A stretch of 31,216 nt of DNA from OMIS01 sp044350895. Lineage in GTDB: Bacteria > Patescibacteriota > Microgenomatia > UBA1400 > PJMF01. Positions within the stretch are counted from its first letter, which is position 1. Every line of letters begins with the position of its first letter. The DNA lies in contig JBILGT010000015.1 in NCBI GenBank assembly GCA_044350895.1, positions 1 to 31,216 of the forward strand. Reading direction: 5' to 3'. The notes under the pieces are model-generated. The model was not told the origin of the DNA. It ran no database searches and worked only from the letters and a program-made list of their open reading frames with translations. Made by a program: the position numbers and the translations under genes. Positions 14,547-23,649 of the stretch are shown here, piece by piece.

Positions 14547-15833
14547 TTATCGCTTTTTTCTCAAAAAAGCAGGAATCTCAAACTCATCTTCAAAGCTAGC
14601 ATCTGTGCCCATCACCGGTTTTGGAGCTGGACGGCGCTCTTCTTCATCATCTTCAAATGCCTGAGATTTCACAAATGGTTGTCCTTGTGAGTTACTCATG
14701 ATTTCATTTGTTGTCAGTGGCTGGGTGAATCCTTGCGGTGCGCGATCAATTAACGTTGGTCCAGCTTCCTCTTGCTCAGGAGCTCTGCGTGCTTGAGGTT
14801 GAATATTGAGGCGGCGTTGTGAATCTCGTCCAATGGAGCCAAACATATTGCGGTTACTGCCTGCATAGCCCATTTGTGCGGGACTAAAACCAGTTGCGAT
14901 AACACTGATCTTGATCTTGGATCCCATCTCTTCATTAATAGTAGCACCAAAGATAATATTGGCATCAGGATCAGCAGCGGCAGAGATAATACTTGATGCA
15001 TCAGAAACTTCTGTCATGGTCATGTCAGGTCCACCGATGATATTAAAGAGAATGCCTTTTGCTCCATCAATTGAAACCTCGAGCAGTGGAGATGCCACAG
15101 CCATGCGAGCCGCAGTAGCAGCGCGGTTTTCACCACTCGCTTCACCGATTCCCATTAAGGCAGAACCAGAGTCACTCATGATGGTTTTGACGTCAGCAAA
15201 GTCAACGTTAATAAGACCAGGTACAGTGATCAGGTCTGAAATACCCTGCACACCTTGGCCGAGCACGTTATCAGCGAGTTTAAACGCGTCCAGCAAGGTC
15301 ATTTTCTTATCGATCACATCCATCAACCGTTGATTTGGAATAACGATGAGCGTGTCCACACTATCTTTAAGTCCTGCAATACCTTCTTCGGCAGAGCGCA
15401 TCCTGCGGATACCTTCGAAAGTAAATGGCTTGGTAACAACTGCAACAGTGAGTGCGCCAGTTTCTTTGGCAATCTGCGCAATGACAGGAGATGCTCCAGT
15501 ACCGGTGCCACCACCCATACCAGCGGTGATGAAGACCATGTCGGTATCAAATAATAAGTCTTTAAGTTTTTCGTATGATTCTTCAGCTGCAGCTCGACCT
15601 ACTTCAGGATCGGCTCCAGAGCCTAACCCTTTAGTGAAGTTACTGCCGATTTGGATTTTGGTGTCTGCTTTGGAAGTGAGGAGTGCTTGAGCATCGGTGT
15701 TGACGGCAATGAACTCGACGCCATGTATTTGATTGGAATCGATCATTGAGTTGACAGCGTTGCCGCCACCACCACCCACGCCAATCACTTTAATTTTTGC
15801 AAATGTTGTATTTGAGGGTTTGACTAATGCCAT
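14547..15833 (-). CDS. ftsZ: Cell division GTPase FtsZ
   Basis: A 428-residue tubulin homologue that polymerises at midcell. It shows GVGGGGGNAV (18-27), the tubulin signature GGGTGTGAS (107-115), the T7 synergy region with N-V-D-F-A-D-V, and a variable acidic/Pro-rich linker from about residue 320. The C-terminal peptide EFEIPAFLRKKR matches the conserved tail that binds FtsA and similar partners. It is the last gene of the dcw operon, 69 nt after ftsA. No clear terminator is visible after its stop. Confidence 0.98.
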   Translation of the reverse strand: MALVKPSNTTFAKIKVIGVGGGGGNAVNSMIDSNQIHGVEFIAVNTDAQALLTSKADTKIQIGSNFTKGLGSGADPEVGRAAAEESYEKLKDLLFDTDMVFITAGMGGGTGTGASPVIAQIAKETGALTVAVVTKPFTFEGIRRMRSAEEGIAGLKDSVDTLIVIPNQRLMDVIDKKMTLLDAFKLADNVLGQGVQGISDLITVPGLINVDFADVKTIMSDSGSALMGIGEASGENRAATAARMAVASPLLEVSIDGAKGILFNIIGGPDMTMTEVSDASSIISAAADPDANIIFGATINEEMGSKIKISVIATGFSPAQMGYAGSNRNMFGSIGRDSQRRLNIQPQARRAPEQEEAGPTLIDRAPQGFTQPLTTNEIMSNSQGQPFVKSQAFEDDEEERRPAPKPVMGTDASFEDEFEIPAFLRKKR

Positions 15834-15902
15834 ACTGAGGTTCTTTTATTCACTCGAAAGTGTATCATTTCCTATCAAAAACAGAAGAGCCTTTTATATT
15901 TT

Positions 15903-17216
15903 TTACGGTAGTAGTGTTTTAATAAACTGAATCCCTTTGTGCAAGAGGCCGTTTACAGATCCACCTTTGAAATTGAGTAGTGAGCCAAATGAAACACTCG
16001 ACTTCACTTGCTCGCCACCTTGTGATTTGCCATACACGAGCAGTCCAATACTAGTGGCGTATGATGGTTTGTGAATATCTCCAGTTAAGCCACTCAGCTC
16101 AGTAGGCATTCCCACCCGAGCGGGAAGTTTGAGCTCTTGGCGTGCTACTGCTGCAATCTCAATTGTTTCTGCTCCACCGCCGGTCAGCACGATACCAGCA
16201 GGAATTTTATCCATCACATCTTGAGCATCAAGTTTTTCTTCAATTAGTGCAAAAATCTCTTGCATGCGAGGCGCCATGATGCCTTCAATAATCGTTTTCT
16301 TTGAAAGTACATCGGTGTTTTGATTCATGGTCAGTTCACTCAAAGAAAGTTCATCAGCTTTTCGCTTGCGCTCTTGATAGTCAGTTTTTGATTCACCTGC
16401 ATGTGGCTTAATTGCTTCTTCTTTATATGAAGATAATGAAAGTTTGATTTTTTCAGCCACATCAAGACTAACACGACAGCCAAGAGCGATGTCTTGAGTA
16501 ATGTGTCGTGCACCAATAGGAAGTGAAGCTGAGTAGACAAGGGCGCCATCTACGTATACACAGACAGAAGTTGTACCAGCACCAATATCTACCAGTGCCA
16601 CACCCAGTTCTTTTTCTGTGTCAGATAAGACGACTTCAGCGGCCGCGAGTCCTGAAAAGACAAAACCACTGACTGTCAGTCCCAGATCTTCCATACATTT
16701 TTGAATGTTACGCAGTGCTGTAGACATGGCAGTGATGATATGTGCTTCTGCCTCAAGGCGGACACCTGTCATGCCAATAGGATCTTTAATGCCATCCTGA
16801 GCATCAACTTTGAAGTAGTTAGGAATAACGTGAATCACTTCTTTATCTGAAGGGAGTGAAATGGCGCGTGCTGCTTCAATCACACGATCCACATCAAGTT
16901 TGGTAATTTCTTGATCAGGGGAAGCAACTGCAACGACACCTTTGGAATTCAGTGAAGCAATATGATTGCCTGCCACAGAAACGTAGACACTACTGACTTC
17001 CAGGCCAGCCATGCGCTCTGCTCCATCGAGACTTTCGTTGATTGTGCCGAGGACTTGTTCAAGATCAATAATTTGACTTTTTTTCATGCCGCGCGCAGGT
17101 ACAGCAGAAACACCGAGCACCTTGAGTGACTTTAACTCATGGTCATGCTTGGCGATGAGCGTCACGCATTTATCGGTACCAATATCTATAGCGGTAATTA
17201 TTGTGTCAGCAGACAT
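15903..17216 (-). CDS. ftsA: Cell division protein FtsA
   Basis: An actin-like ATPase that tethers FtsZ to the membrane. Start chosen at ATG 17216 (437 residues), because MSADTIITAIDIGTDK is the normal FtsA N-terminus; a longer frame begins at ATG 17240, 2 nt after the ftsQ stop. Visible are the phosphate-1 loop AIDIGTDK, the phosphate-2 motif VDIGAGTTS, the adenosine-site LTGGGA, and a C-terminal amphipathic helix (GLLHKGIQFIKTLLP) serving as membrane anchor. It sits between ftsQ and ftsZ as is usual. Confidence 0.96.
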   Translation of the reverse strand: MSADTIITAIDIGTDKCVTLIAKHDHELKSLKVLGVSAVPARGMKKSQIIDLEQVLGTINESLDGAERMAGLEVSSVYVSVAGNHIASLNSKGVVAVASPDQEITKLDVDRVIEAARAISLPSDKEVIHVIPNYFKVDAQDGIKDPIGMTGVRLEAEAHIITAMSTALRNIQKCMEDLGLTVSGFVFSGLAAAEVVLSDTEKELGVALVDIGAGTTSVCVYVDGALVYSASLPIGARHITQDIALGCRVSLDVAEKIKLSLSSYKEEAIKPHAGESKTDYQERKRKADELSLSELTMNQNTDVLSKKTIIEGIMAPRMQEIFALIEEKLDAQDVMDKIPAGIVLTGGGAETIEIAAVARQELKLPARVGMPTELSGLTGDIHKPSYATSIGLLVYGKSQGGEQVKSSVSFGSLLNFKGGSVNGLLHKGIQFIKTLLP

Positions 17217-17242
17217 AGTTGTTCTTAACAAGCATAGCAAAC

Positions 17243-17977
17243 TTATTGCTTCATGCGTAGTACTGGCAGATTAAATCGAAGATCAATCTCACGCACATTT
17301 TTTTCGACTGCCTGATACTCTGGTGATACTGCAATGAGTTCTAGTTTTCTGACTGCCGCTTGAGGGTCTTGCACATCAAGTACAGCAGTTTGTTGCTCTT
17401 CATTCATAATAAGGATTATTGTATCTTTGTCAACCCAAGTAATTTTTTTTACTGCAACTTTTGACTCCTGCAGCGTGTGTGAAAGTGCTGTCAGCGGCTG
17501 ATGGACTGCGGGTTGAACTTCTGTTGGTGAAGCCAAAATACTTGCGAGTGGAGGTGTGAGTTCAATGGTGACGGGAGCTGGTATTGTATTTTCCTTAAAT
17601 GGTAAACCTGATTCACTGACGGAAATCATTCCTTCATTGGTAAACAGTTGATATGCCAGTGGTTGTGTCACAAATGTGAGATTGAGTGTTTGAGGTAGTT
17701 CTTTGGTAATTGTTTTGAGAGTAATAGGTAATGGCAGGCCTTGCTCTCGCAGGATTTCACTATAATCTGTCAAAAACAGAGATTTACCTTCCAGAATTTT
17801 GAGTGCATCAACTACTGAGGCAGGACATTTCTGTGAATCAAGCTCACAGTTGATGTGTTTGACGGTGACAAAATTAAGAACAACTTTAAGCTCATAAACT
17901 GCTAAAAGTATGAGTAATCCAACAATTAAAAAGGTAACTCGAGTTTGTAGTGAATGTGTGGGGCGGGCAGCAGACAT
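17243..17977 (-). CDS. ftsQ: Cell division protein FtsQ/DivIB
   Basis: A 244-residue bitopic protein with a short cytoplasmic N-terminus, a membrane helix at about 17-34, a POTRA-type domain (about 36-105, starting V-K-H-I-N-C) and a beta domain. It is the divisome link between FtsL/FtsB and the septal synthase. The sequence is poorly conserved, as is normal for FtsQ; position between murG and ftsA and the fold pattern support the call. The murG stop is 2 nt upstream of its ATG. Confidence 0.85.
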   Translation of the reverse strand: MSAARPTHSLQTRVTFLIVGLLILLAVYELKVVLNFVTVKHINCELDSQKCPASVVDALKILEGKSLFLTDYSEILREQGLPLPITLKTITKELPQTLNLTFVTQPLAYQLFTNEGMISVSESGLPFKENTIPAPVTIELTPPLASILASPTEVQPAVHQPLTALSHTLQESKVAVKKITWVDKDTIILIMNEEQQTAVLDVQDPQAAVRKLELIAVSPEYQAVEKNVREIDLRFNLPVLRMKQ

Positions 17978-17979
17978 AG

Positions 17980-19101
17980 TTAAGAACGGGCATGCGTTTG
18001 TGCCAGCTCATAGAGTCGTTTATCGGCATCGAGCGGTACTTCAAGTGCTTCAAGTTTTCGACTAAATGCTTTGGACCGAGCTTTCAAAATGTCTAATGCA
18101 TCACAGAGTACTTCAGACACCAGATCCTTTTGATGAATAATTATGGCACCACCGGTTTCTTCAAGCCACTGGGCGTTGAGGAGTTGTTCGTTGTGATTGG
18201 AAAATGGCAGTGGAATCATGACAGAAGGAATTTTAAACAGTGCAACTTCTTGTGTGGTATTCGCTCCAGCGCGAGAGACAAGACCTGCTGCATTCTTATA
18301 AATCCAGGCGAGTTCTTCAACACTCACCCACTCTCTGACAATGTAGGAAAAGCGCAGCTGTGCTTTGAGCTGGCCACGTGCTGACTCGAGTTCTTGTTTA
18401 TAGCTGCGGTTGATATTGGCAGCACCACATTGATGGATGACATACCAATCTTTGAGGATGCGTGGCAAGCTTTGGCAGACGACTGTATTAATGACTTCAG
18501 ATCCCTGACTGCCACCAGTGATATAGAGTAGTGGTTTCTCAGGTTTGAACGTGACCCACGCTGGCTGCGTTGGATTCTTTTGAACAAGTTGTTGGCGCAG
18601 GACATTTCCGGTGACAACTGTATTTTTGGTAGATAATGCAGTTGCTGTTTCTGGGTACGAAACTGCAGTCACTTTGGCGAGGTGTGCGATGAAGCGATTG
18701 GCAGTTCCAATAGTGCGTGTTTGTTCGTGCGTGATCAATGGAATTCTTAACAACCATGCCGCAATTGCGACGGGCACTGCCAAATAACTGCCAAATGAAA
18801 TAAAAATATCTGGTCGCTCTTTTAAAAGTATCGTGCACGCGTGAAAAAATGCAATGATACAGTGTAGTGCAGATGTAATGAGCGCAATGGGATTTTTCTC
18901 AGTAAATTTACCTGAAGTGTATGGGATAAATTGTACCCCTCTACTTTCTGCTTCAGTGCGTTCTTTGGAAGGTTGTTTATTTTTTTCTTGAGAATATTCT
19001 CTACCTACAAACACAATCACATCAGCAGGGTGGTTCTGTTGTACATAATCAATCAATCCGAGAGCTGGGGTGAGATGACCCCCTGTGACAAGAAGTTTCA
19101 T
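17980..19101 (-). CDS. murG: UDP-GlcNAc:lipid I N-acetylglucosaminyltransferase MurG
   Basis: Start at ATG 19101 (373 residues), which overlaps the ftsW stop as ATGA; the open frame upstream to 19263 is antisense-like read-through within ftsW. MurG adds GlcNAc to lipid I at the inner membrane face. Visible are the N-terminal V-T-G-G-H-L-T-P-A (a shortened form of the usual glycine-rich loop), H-E-Q-T-R-T-I-G-T-A-N-R (lipid-side motif), GGSQGS (second glycine loop), and the donor-site segment SRAGANTTQEVALFKIPS followed by N-H-N-E-Q-L-L-N-A. Two residues separate it from ftsQ. Confidence 0.96.
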   Translation of the reverse strand: MKLLVTGGHLTPALGLIDYVQQNHPADVIVFVGREYSQEKNKQPSKERTEAESRGVQFIPYTSGKFTEKNPIALITSALHCIIAFFHACTILLKERPDIFISFGSYLAVPVAIAAWLLRIPLITHEQTRTIGTANRFIAHLAKVTAVSYPETATALSTKNTVVTGNVLRQQLVQKNPTQPAWVTFKPEKPLLYITGGSQGSEVINTVVCQSLPRILKDWYVIHQCGAANINRSYKQELESARGQLKAQLRFSYIVREWVSVEELAWIYKNAAGLVSRAGANTTQEVALFKIPSVMIPLPFSNHNEQLLNAQWLEETGGAIIIHQKDLVSEVLCDALDILKARSKAFSRKLEALEVPLDADKRLYELAQTHARS

Positions 19102-20189
19102 GACTTTTTGGGTGTCCTTCCAATCTGGAGGATGATACCTGCTGCAAACAATAACATGATTAAAGCTGATCTGCCATATGAGAAAAATGGCAGTGGAACA
19201 CCGGTGAGCGGGACGAGTCCTACCACTGAACAAAGATTTAAAAGCGTCTGAAATCCAATCCACGAAACAAGTCCGAGTCCCAAATATCGTACTGAAGTCT
19301 CTGGCTGTGAACGGTTAATAACCTGATAGGCCACTAAAATATATGTGAGCAGCGCGATAATAATAACTGTTGAACCGAGGTATCCCAACTCTTCAGCAAT
19401 GATGGCAAAAATTGAGTCGGTGCTTGCTTCAGGAATGTAGGCGTACTTTTGGCTTGAGTTTCCCAGTCCTTGACCAAACCAGCCACCTCGTCCAAGTGCG
19501 AGTGTGATTTGGCGGATATGAAAACTCGCGCCAAGTGGGTCTGAATCTGGATTGAGAAATGTCGTGAGCCGATCTCTTCGATATGGTGAACTGACAATGG
19601 CCATAATTACCAGTGGAACTCCCAGTGCTGCCATCAATAGAAGCTGTTTAAAGTTACCGCCAGCTACAAAAAATGTACTGACTGCAATACTAATGACTAA
19701 AAGTAGCGACCCAAGATCTGGTTGCAGAATTAAAAGAATAGCAGGGATGCCTAAAGTAAACAAAAAGACACGCATGCGTTGATGCCGTGCCAGCCAGTTG
19801 GCATAAAATGCCACCAAGCCAAACTTAAAAAACTCGACAGACTGTAACCGAAATCCACCAATGTTTATCCATCGACTTGCACCATTGAGCTCTCGCCCAA
19901 TACCGGGGATAAATACTGCAATTAAGAAGATTAAGCCAATGATGTATAACGCTGTGCCAAACTTTACCCAGATTCTGGCTGGTACAAAAAGTCCAGCAAA
20001 AAATCCTATAAAACCAACAATAAGCCCTATGGTATGCTGGCGGAACAAAAAGTATTGATCACCAAAGGTGGAAAAGCTTTCAGCTACTGAAGCTTCCAGC
20101 ACAAATACAGTTCCCACGCTTAACAAAATAAAAGTAAGGAATAGAAATAATGTATTGTAGATTGAAAAAGGTACTGTCGGTTTTTTCAT
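19098..20189 (-). CDS. ftsW: SEDS peptidoglycan polymerase FtsW
   Basis: A 363-residue polytopic membrane protein with about ten helices. SEDS hallmarks include L-N-G-A-S-R-W-I, Q-S-V-E-F-F-K, QPDLGS, the loop G-R-G-G-W-F-G-Q-G-L-G with later E-A-S-T-D-S-I-F-A-I-I-A-E-E-L-G, and P-L-P-F-F-S-Y-G-R-S-A near the end. It polymerises lipid II with its partner PBP, encoded at 27319-29154. It overlaps mraY and murG by 4 nt each (ATGA). RodA is an alternative, but the dcw position favours FtsW. Confidence 0.95.
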   Translation of the reverse strand: MKKPTVPFSIYNTLFLFLTFILLSVGTVFVLEASVAESFSTFGDQYFLFRQHTIGLIVGFIGFFAGLFVPARIWVKFGTALYIIGLIFLIAVFIPGIGRELNGASRWINIGGFRLQSVEFFKFGLVAFYANWLARHQRMRVFLFTLGIPAILLILQPDLGSLLLVISIAVSTFFVAGGNFKQLLLMAALGVPLVIMAIVSSPYRRDRLTTFLNPDSDPLGASFHIRQITLALGRGGWFGQGLGNSSQKYAYIPEASTDSIFAIIAEELGYLGSTVIIIALLTYILVAYQVINRSQPETSVRYLGLGLVSWIGFQTLLNLCSVVGLVPLTGVPLPFFSYGRSALIMLLFAAGIILQIGRTPKKS

Positions 20190-21232
20190 CTAATGACAGT
20201 CAACCATACACCAAACAAGGTGAGAAGAATCTGAATAAGCCAAGCACGTTGTACAATCTTTGGCTCTTCCCAACCATACTTTTGAAGCGTGAGGTGCAGT
20301 GGTGCTGCAGGTATAAGTTTACGCTTAAAAAAGCGTTTACTTAAGAGTTGAAAAAATGATGAGGCAATTTCAAGAACAAAGATAAAGCCAATGATGACCA
20401 GTGCAAATGACTTGCCAAGAAGAAGACCCACTACGGCTAGTGTGGCACCAAAGGCGAGTGAACCGACATCACCCATAAAAATACGTGCAGGGAAAATATT
20501 GAAGTATAGAAATGAAATGAGCGCGCCAATCCAGAGTGCTAAGAAGAGTGACAGAGGAACGTCTACAATCGCAGCAGACAAGAACCACAAGCCAAGTAAT
20601 GAAATCATCAATGAACCAGCCGCGAGTCCATCAAGGCCATCCGTGATATTGATAGCATTAGCAAATGCCACGATTATAAAAGTTGCGTACGGTATGTATA
20701 GAATCCCAATATCAAAGGTACCTAAAAATGGAATATTCACAAATGAAATACCAAGATTGAAGTACAACATAAAGCTGACAATCAGCGCCAAAAGAATCTC
20801 AAAAATCAACTTATACTTCATCCTAAGACCGAAGAAACCTGTTGATTCTAGTTTGAAAAATTTCTTGATGTCATCGTACAATCCCAAAATTCCAAATGCC
20901 ATGAATGTAAAGAATAAAATATTAACTTCTGCTGTTACATTGGCATGGTTACTGGTGATTTTTACGCCAAAAAATTCAATGATAGGAAGCAGAATGGCAA
21001 ATAAAACTGAGACGACCGAGATAACGAGCAAGCCGCCACCGACTGGCACGCCAGCTTTTTTTTGATGAAAAAAGTTAAACACTGGTGTCAACTTGCCAAA
21101 GACATCACGAGTATCTTGTTCCATACGTTGGAACTTGAGTGAGTACAACAAATTGATAAATGGAACAATCGCCACTGAAGTTACGCAGAATGAAAAAAGT
21201 AAAACGCCGAGTAAAACTGCAAGTGAATCCAT
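20186..21232 (-). CDS. mraY: Phospho-MurNAc-pentapeptide transferase MraY
   Basis: A 348-residue polytopic enzyme making lipid I from UDP-MurNAc-peptide and undecaprenyl phosphate. Seen are the cytoplasmic G-L-Y-D-D-I-K-K (Asp pair), N-I-T-D-G-L-D-G-L-A, F-M-G-D-V-G-S-L-A and the C-terminal G-W-E-E-P-K-I-V. The usual HHH loop is degenerate here: A-P-L-H-L-T-L-Q keeps only the first His. The gene follows murA by 3 nt and overlaps ftsW. WecA-type transferases share the fold, but the operon context and final motif support MraY. Confidence 0.93.
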   Translation of the reverse strand: MDSLAVLLGVLLFSFCVTSVAIVPFINLLYSLKFQRMEQDTRDVFGKLTPVFNFFHQKKAGVPVGGGLLVISVVSVLFAILLPIIEFFGVKITSNHANVTAEVNILFFTFMAFGILGLYDDIKKFFKLESTGFFGLRMKYKLIFEILLALIVSFMLYFNLGISFVNIPFLGTFDIGILYIPYATFIIVAFANAINITDGLDGLAAGSLMISLLGLWFLSAAIVDVPLSLFLALWIGALISFLYFNIFPARIFMGDVGSLAFGATLAVVGLLLGKSFALVIIGFIFVLEIASSFFQLLSKRFFKRKLIPAAPLHLTLQKYGWEEPKIVQRAWLIQILLTLFGVWLTVIR

Positions 21233-21235
21233 AAA

Positions 21236-22561
21236 TTATTCTTGACTAATGCGCCGTATGTTGGCTCCCATTGATTGTAGTCGCTCGCTGAGCGATTCGT
21301 ATCCGCGATCTACATGTTCAATGCCTTCAATGTACGAAGTGCCTGTCGCAATTAGTGCTGCAATAATCAGTGTAGCACCGTGGCGAAGATCGTGCACTTG
21401 GAATCTACCACTTTTGAGCGGTGTTGAGCCAATAATTTTAATAGCATGATAATCGGTAGTTGTTGTATCTGAGAGATTAAAGTTATACACAGCGTCAGGG
21501 TTTTCTACTTGTGGATTGAACTTCTCGATGTGTGCTCCCATCTGGATCAACGCATCAACATACTGAAAACGATTCTGCATAATTGTTTCGTGCAAAATAC
21601 TCTCTCCTTCACATTGTGTGAGAACAGTTGCAAAGAGTGGCTGCCAGTCTGTCATAAAACCTGGTGCAATTTCGGTGGTGACATTGGCTGCACGCAGTGG
21701 TCCTTTGTTGTAAAACCGAATGCCGTAGTTACCCACTTCATAGCCTGCATTGATCTCGTCAAGTTTCTCTAAGAATGCAGTGAGATGTTCAGCTTTAGCA
21801 TTCTCAATAATGACATCACCTCGTGTCGCAATAGCGGCGCATGCATAACTGACTGCTTCGTTGCGATCAGGCATGATTTTGTGAATCGCGCCATGCAGAT
21901 TGGTATTGCCTTGAATTTCAATCATCCGATTTGGTTTACGAGTAATGTGGCTACCCATACTGTTGAGGAATGTAATTAAGTCATCAATTTCAGGCTCTTC
22001 TGCAGCATTCTCAAGAATTGTGGTGCCCTCTGCCGCTGCGGCTGCGAGCAACAGTGTCTCGGTCCCAGTATGACTATTTTTTGCAAATCGATACGTCGCA
22101 CCTTTGAGTCCAGATGTTTCTGCATAAATCTGACCATTCTCTTCTCTGATTGTGGCACCGAGTGCTTCAAGACCTTCAAAGTGTCGTTCAAGTGGTCGTT
22201 TGCCTATTTTGTCACCACCGGGGTTGGGGACAATGGCTTTGCCAAATCGTGCTAACAAAACTGGAATAAAGAGTGTAGAAAATCTACCTTGTGAACCATC
22301 CTGAGGATTGAGTTGATGTGCACTCATGCTTGTTGGGTCAATAAAAATGGCTCGCTCGCCTGCTCGCTTTACCTTGCCGCCCAAGTATTGAATGATTTGA
22401 GCCACTTTATCCACATCACTAATATGAGAGAAGTTGAGGAGACGAGATTCTGAAGAACCAAGCAGTGATGCGATCATCAATTTGTATGAAGCATTTTTTG
22501 CACCACCAATTCTGACTGATCCATGCAACTTTGTACCACCTACTACTTCAAAAATTTCCAT
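21236..22561 (-). CDS. murA: UDP-GlcNAc 1-carboxyvinyltransferase MurA (Asp-type active site)
   Basis: A 441-residue enzyme catalysing the first committed step of peptidoglycan synthesis (enolpyruvyl transfer to UDP-GlcNAc). It has the N-terminal GGAKNAS (K22, N23) and the inverse alpha/beta barrel repeats. The catalytic loop reads PGGDKIGKRPLERH: Asp117 stands where E. coli has Cys115 (codon GAC at 22211-22213). Asp at this site is known from mycobacteria and Chlamydia and gives natural fosfomycin resistance, so the same is predicted here. A good ribosome site (AAGGAG) precedes the ATG. It lies directly after murB in the operon (8-nt gap). Confidence 0.97.
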   Translation of the reverse strand: MEIFEVVGGTKLHGSVRIGGAKNASYKLMIASLLGSSESRLLNFSHISDVDKVAQIIQYLGGKVKRAGERAIFIDPTSMSAHQLNPQDGSQGRFSTLFIPVLLARFGKAIVPNPGGDKIGKRPLERHFEGLEALGATIREENGQIYAETSGLKGATYRFAKNSHTGTETLLLAAAAAEGTTILENAAEEPEIDDLITFLNSMGSHITRKPNRMIEIQGNTNLHGAIHKIMPDRNEAVSYACAAIATRGDVIIENAKAEHLTAFLEKLDEINAGYEVGNYGIRFYNKGPLRAANVTTEIAPGFMTDWQPLFATVLTQCEGESILHETIMQNRFQYVDALIQMGAHIEKFNPQVENPDAVYNFNLSDTTTTDYHAIKIIGSTPLKSGRFQVHDLRHGATLIIAALIATGTSYIEGIEHVDRGYESLSERLQSMGANIRRISQE

Positions 22562-22569
22562 GCTACTCC

Positions 22570-23649
22570 TTAGTTGGTTTTCACTATACCGTCTAGCTCT
22601 TCTCGGGTAAAGCCCAGGAAGAAAATTTCTGGTTGCAGTTGTATACCGAGTTTTTCCCGAGCGGCTGCAATGATTGTTCTGATGACACTCAGATAGTCTG
22701 CTGCTGTTGCTGATCCTGCATTTTCAATAAATGCAGCGTGATTTTGTGAAATTACAGCATCGCCCACGCGGTGACCTTGCAGTTTCAAAACATGCTCAAT
22801 GATGTAGCCGATGCTTGGTGTAGGCAGCTCCAGACGTTGTTGCTCTTCTACTGGAATATTCTGGAAGACACAACCCAGTGAGTTTTGTGGCTGCACTTTT
22901 TTGCGAATTGCCCACTCTTGTGCCACTTTTTTGGCTTTTTCTACATCACCTTTGGCAAGTAAGAAATCTGCAGAAATGATTGTTTCATTAGAATAATGAA
23001 ATCGCGAAAAGTCGTACCCAGCATCAAATTCAGTAACAGGAATCATTTTTTCTTCACCAGTAGCAGTGATAACGTAGATTGTGTGCAGAATTTCAGAAAT
23101 AAAGTGTGTTCCACCATGAATGTTATTGTAAATAGCGCCACCTACACTAGCAGGAATGCGTGCATACCACTGGAGTCCTGTGACACCTTTACTCAGTAGC
23201 ACGTTGATGGCTTGTGGCAGTGAAACGCCACTATCCATTGTCACGAGCACTTTGGGTGCTTGTTGCTCGGTAAAATCTAAGTCTTCAAAATCATACTTTG
23301 CAGTCCCTTGACTGTCGTCAGTGCCCCAACGAGCCGTTACTTTAGGAACTTGCGGCATCTGTGCAGGTAGTTTGTCATGCACGGTAATTTCTGCGGTATC
23401 GTTACGAATCACAATGCCACGCAGTCCCGTATCAGCAATGAGTGTATTTGCACCCCAGCCCAAAATAGTAAGGGGAATATTGTTTTTTCGAGCAAACTTT
23501 GTCACAGCTCCCAGATCCTCTCGATTTTTAATGCGAGCAAATGCTTCTGCAGGACCACCAATGCGAACAGTGGTAAATTCTGCAAGTGAAACTTCTGCTT
23601 GAAACCCGAGATTGGGAAATTGTTGTTGGAGTTGTTCTGCGAGTGTCAT
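22570..23649 (-). CDS. murB: UDP-N-acetylenolpyruvoylglucosamine reductase MurB
   Basis: A 359-residue FAD/NADPH enzyme reducing the MurA product to UDP-MurNAc. The N-terminal FAD region shows T-V-R-I-G-G-P-A-E and G-W-G-A-N-T-L-I (64-71). The catalytic region shows I-P-A-S-V-G-G-A-I-Y-N-N (R164 matches the active-site Arg), N-S-L-G-C-V-F-Q-N (Cys at the proton-donor Ser/Cys position) and the final Q-P-E-I-F-F-L-G. Residues about 85-133 form an extra acidic segment compared with typical MurB. It overlaps murC by 4 nt. Confidence 0.95.
   Translation of the reverse strand: MTLAEQLQQQFPNLGFQAEVSLAEFTTVRIGGPAEAFARIKNREDLGAVTKFARKNNIPLTILGWGANTLIADTGLRGIVIRNDTAEITVHDKLPAQMPQVPKVTARWGTDDSQGTAKYDFEDLDFTEQQAPKVLVTMDSGVSLPQAINVLLSKGVTGLQWYARIPASVGGAIYNNIHGGTHFISEILHTIYVITATGEEKMIPVTEFDAGYDFSRFHYSNETIISADFLLAKGDVEKAKKVAQEWAIRKKVQPQNSLGCVFQNIPVEEQQRLELPTPSIGYIIEHVLKLQGHRVGDAVISQNHAAFIENAGSATAADYLSVIRTIIAAAREKLGIQLQPEIFFLGFTREELDGIVKTN

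Noticed and set aside
19102..19263. N-terminal extension of MurG
   Set aside because: Lies inside ftsW and the conserved MurG N-terminus begins at 19101 in an ATGA overlap.
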